Assembly (NCBI GenBank): GCA_002633005.1
Contig: NMRA01000004.1
Location: 870,719 to 934,718 of the forward strand
Direction: 5' to 3'
Length of the DNA: 64,000 nt
DNA from: Phoronis australis
Lineage: Eukaryota > Phoronida > Phoronidae
Shown here: positions 62,111-64,000 of the stretch, one piece after another
Layout of the letters: each line of letters opens with the position of its first letter
How positions within the stretch are numbered: the stretch's first letter is position 1
Notes under the pieces: generated by a model
Databases searched by the model: none
Told to the model about the DNA's origin: nothing
Seen by the model: the letters and a program-made list of their open reading frames with translations, nothing else
Program-made: the position numbers and the translations under genes

Positions 62111-63724
62111 GCCAAATGGAATCAGTGAAATTTTTAGAGGGCCATGCTCTCCTTGACTGAACCCCCTTAAACTCGCCACCGTTTGATTCTTGAAAATAAA
62201 TCACATTTCTGCTCCAGTGTGTCACTTAAATGGTAAAAAAGAACATTTGGGTTTTCTTTTCCTGCCTAAGCCGTTTTGACTAGCACCTCAATTAATCTGA
62301 AGTCAGTTTAAACATGCAATGCACACATCACTGAGGAATTTCATACACGAACTACATGTATAGTAAATATAAAAAATTGCGGCCGGGATTACCACCACCG
62401 CCTTTCTGTACTCGTACAATTAACGCTCAGTTCACTTGCCATACAGATCCAGATCAAGACCATGCTGATCGTTTTTATAACCCGGTACACCGTGTAACCC
62501 TCTTGAGGAGAAACAGTATCCGCGGGGTCTCTCCGCTGCAAGCTTTTCTCCGAGGTATCCATATCGTCCTGCTTTCAGACTTGTGACTGTCCTCTTTCTT
62601 TACAAACGTCGTCGTTCTCTTGCAAGTAACAAATAAGCGACGACTCAAGAAATGCCGTCGTTATCTTATCTCCAAGTGTTTACGGAAAGCGATTGTTGAA
62701 TTAAAGGCCTGCTAATTAGAAATTGTCAACTTCGGAGCGGACTTCAGATTTCTCCGAGAAAGTTCAGACCACGCCTTATGCGACTTTGGGTAGTGCCTAT
62801 CTATGTTAACCCAGTAAACACCACGGAATTACACTCCCAACAGTTCACATTACAGTTAAACACATGTACACCTACTCTTGGCTGAGAATAGTGTACAAGC
62901 AACATGTATTAACAGGTTCTTCGAACTTTGCTCATGACCCCAGCGACCTTGGACTGATAGACAGGTCATGTGCATCGTTGCAACCACCGGTTAACATCTG
63001 TATCCGAGATACAACGTAACTGAGACGACGACCAGAGGGCTTTGAGTGACCGACATAGTTTGAAGGGCAACGGATGAAGAAACAGAAATCCTAAAACAAC
63101 TAGTACAGACAGGGGTTGGTACGACTGCAGGCCCGTAACCAGCATTGCACAGCCAGGGGGGTGGTTCGAATTTCCCTGACCTTTGATATTTTGCAAACAT
63201 CGACAGTAGAGTTTTCGGTAAGGCCCTTAATTGACGCAGCTAAATTATGTGGACGGGGGAAACTGTATCCACGGCAACGATGGCTCTAAATCCTATGATT
63301 CTGCATGAGAGGAGACGGAATTTGCAATAGGCCTACCAGAAGAATGGGGATACCGTGCATGGATGCTCGCACAGAACGGGACTTGGAAGTAATGTGGTCC
63401 ACAAATAGAACATTATTTCTCTCGTTACCTCCTGCCAAACTTTTAATGAGTGAACATACTCGGACGAAAATATTTAGTCAGAGAATGACTTGGCGTAATT
63501 TTTCATTTGATTGCATTTTTGTTACTTACATTGCTTAAATCGCTAAATCGGTAAATAAAACAACAAGAATGGATCAACTGAAATTTGAAATTTTCGGAGG
63601 TAACAACCTCCTTTATCAACAAAAACAGATATAAAGTAAAATCAAACACGAAATGACAATTGACATATAAGATATGGTGTAATGAAAATGATACATTTAT
63701 GCGTAAAAAATTCAATGACATATT
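62111..63724. other. Right flank, no gene recognised
   Basis: A 1.6-kb stretch without a convincing exon. The last part (about 63540-63724) is probably the 3' untranslated end of the Penelope-like element. Confidence 0.45.
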
Positions 63725-64000
63725 TTAAGTTTTTATGTTCAATCCATGAGGTTCTATTGTATTCAGTTTGTCTATCCAATATTGTTCTCTTTTAAGTCTG
63801 TGAGGGGTACTGGGGTGTTGGAGTTTTTCTATTATTTGTACAGAAAGATCTTGAATATTATGGTTTTTGGAATTGAAATGATTACCTACAGTATCAGAAA
63901 TGTTTTTATGTATTATGTTAAATCTATGATTACGAAACCGAGTTTGTAGATTATGTTGAGTTTGTCCTACGTATTGGATAGAACATTTTTTACAAGTTAT
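63725..64000 (-). mobile_element. Penelope-like element, C-terminal GIY-YIG endonuclease (truncated by window end)
   Basis: An uninterrupted minus-strand frame of 91 codons runs from the window edge to TAA at 63727-63725. It reads TCKKCSIQYVGQTQHNLQTR, then FRNHRFNI, VGNHFNSKNHNIQDLSVQII and KREQYWIDKLNTIEPHGLNI. The C-x2-C start followed by QYVGQT (the GIY-YIG-type block of these elements), R..H..., HF..kNH...DL and the E..WI..L.T..P.GLN end are the hallmark order of the endonuclease of Penelope-like retroelements. The reverse transcriptase should lie beyond 64000. No stop codon or frameshift is seen, so the copy may be young. Confidence 0.85.

Noticed and set aside
62966-63200. Overlapping minus-strand open frames of about 70 codons
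   Set aside because: Two frames overlap the same DNA, neither with domain-like pattern nor plausible splice sites.

Overview
This is nuclear DNA of an animal, most likely a marine invertebrate. The genes are split into many short exons with GT-AG introns. Remnants of a LINE and a Penelope-like element are present, and an interspersed acatgtacatgt-type palindrome recurs, as it does in several hemichordate, amphioxus, echinoderm and mollusc genomes. The sequence alone does not fix the species. There is one assembly gap (23649-23850).

The window is dominated by a single minus-strand gene of about 51 kb (coding 55980 down to 5193). I joined it by hand from 31 exons with matching splice phases. 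The joined coding length is 15,303 nt, an exact multiple of three, giving a predicted 5,100-residue type I membrane mucin. Order from the N-terminus: signal peptide; a 2,812-residue serine-rich, tryptophan-punctuated repeat domain in one 8.4-kb exon; two EGF modules; NIDO; AMOP; VWD; a W..LFYY module typical of the region after the MUC4 VWD; a cadherin/Ig-like beta module; a long EGF series; a Thr/Ser mucin domain with its own duplication; EGF; SEA; two EGFs; one membrane helix; and a 144-residue tyrosine-rich cytoplasmic tail. This joins a MUC4-type core (NIDO-AMOP-VWD) to a MUC3/12/17-type end (EGF-SEA-EGF-TM). It carries two potential self-cleavage sites (GDPH in VWD, GSV in SEA).

Upstream, also on the minus strand (61493 down to 58443), lies a three-exon, 12-helix MFS transporter of the NaGLT1/MFSD4 type, predicted at 470 residues. 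The two genes are separated by about 2.5 kb. No functional link between them is visible.

The left 5.2 kb and the right 2.5 kb hold mostly decayed repeats. These include a possible 3' end of a plus-strand gene at the left edge and a Penelope-like GIY-YIG endonuclease fragment running off the right edge. The introns hold a degenerate LINE, a small TIR element present twice in the window, hAT-like terminal pieces, a duplicated 0.38-kb repeat, a repeat cluster at 16.45-17.87 kb, a perfect 30-bp-arm palindrome and several simple repeats.
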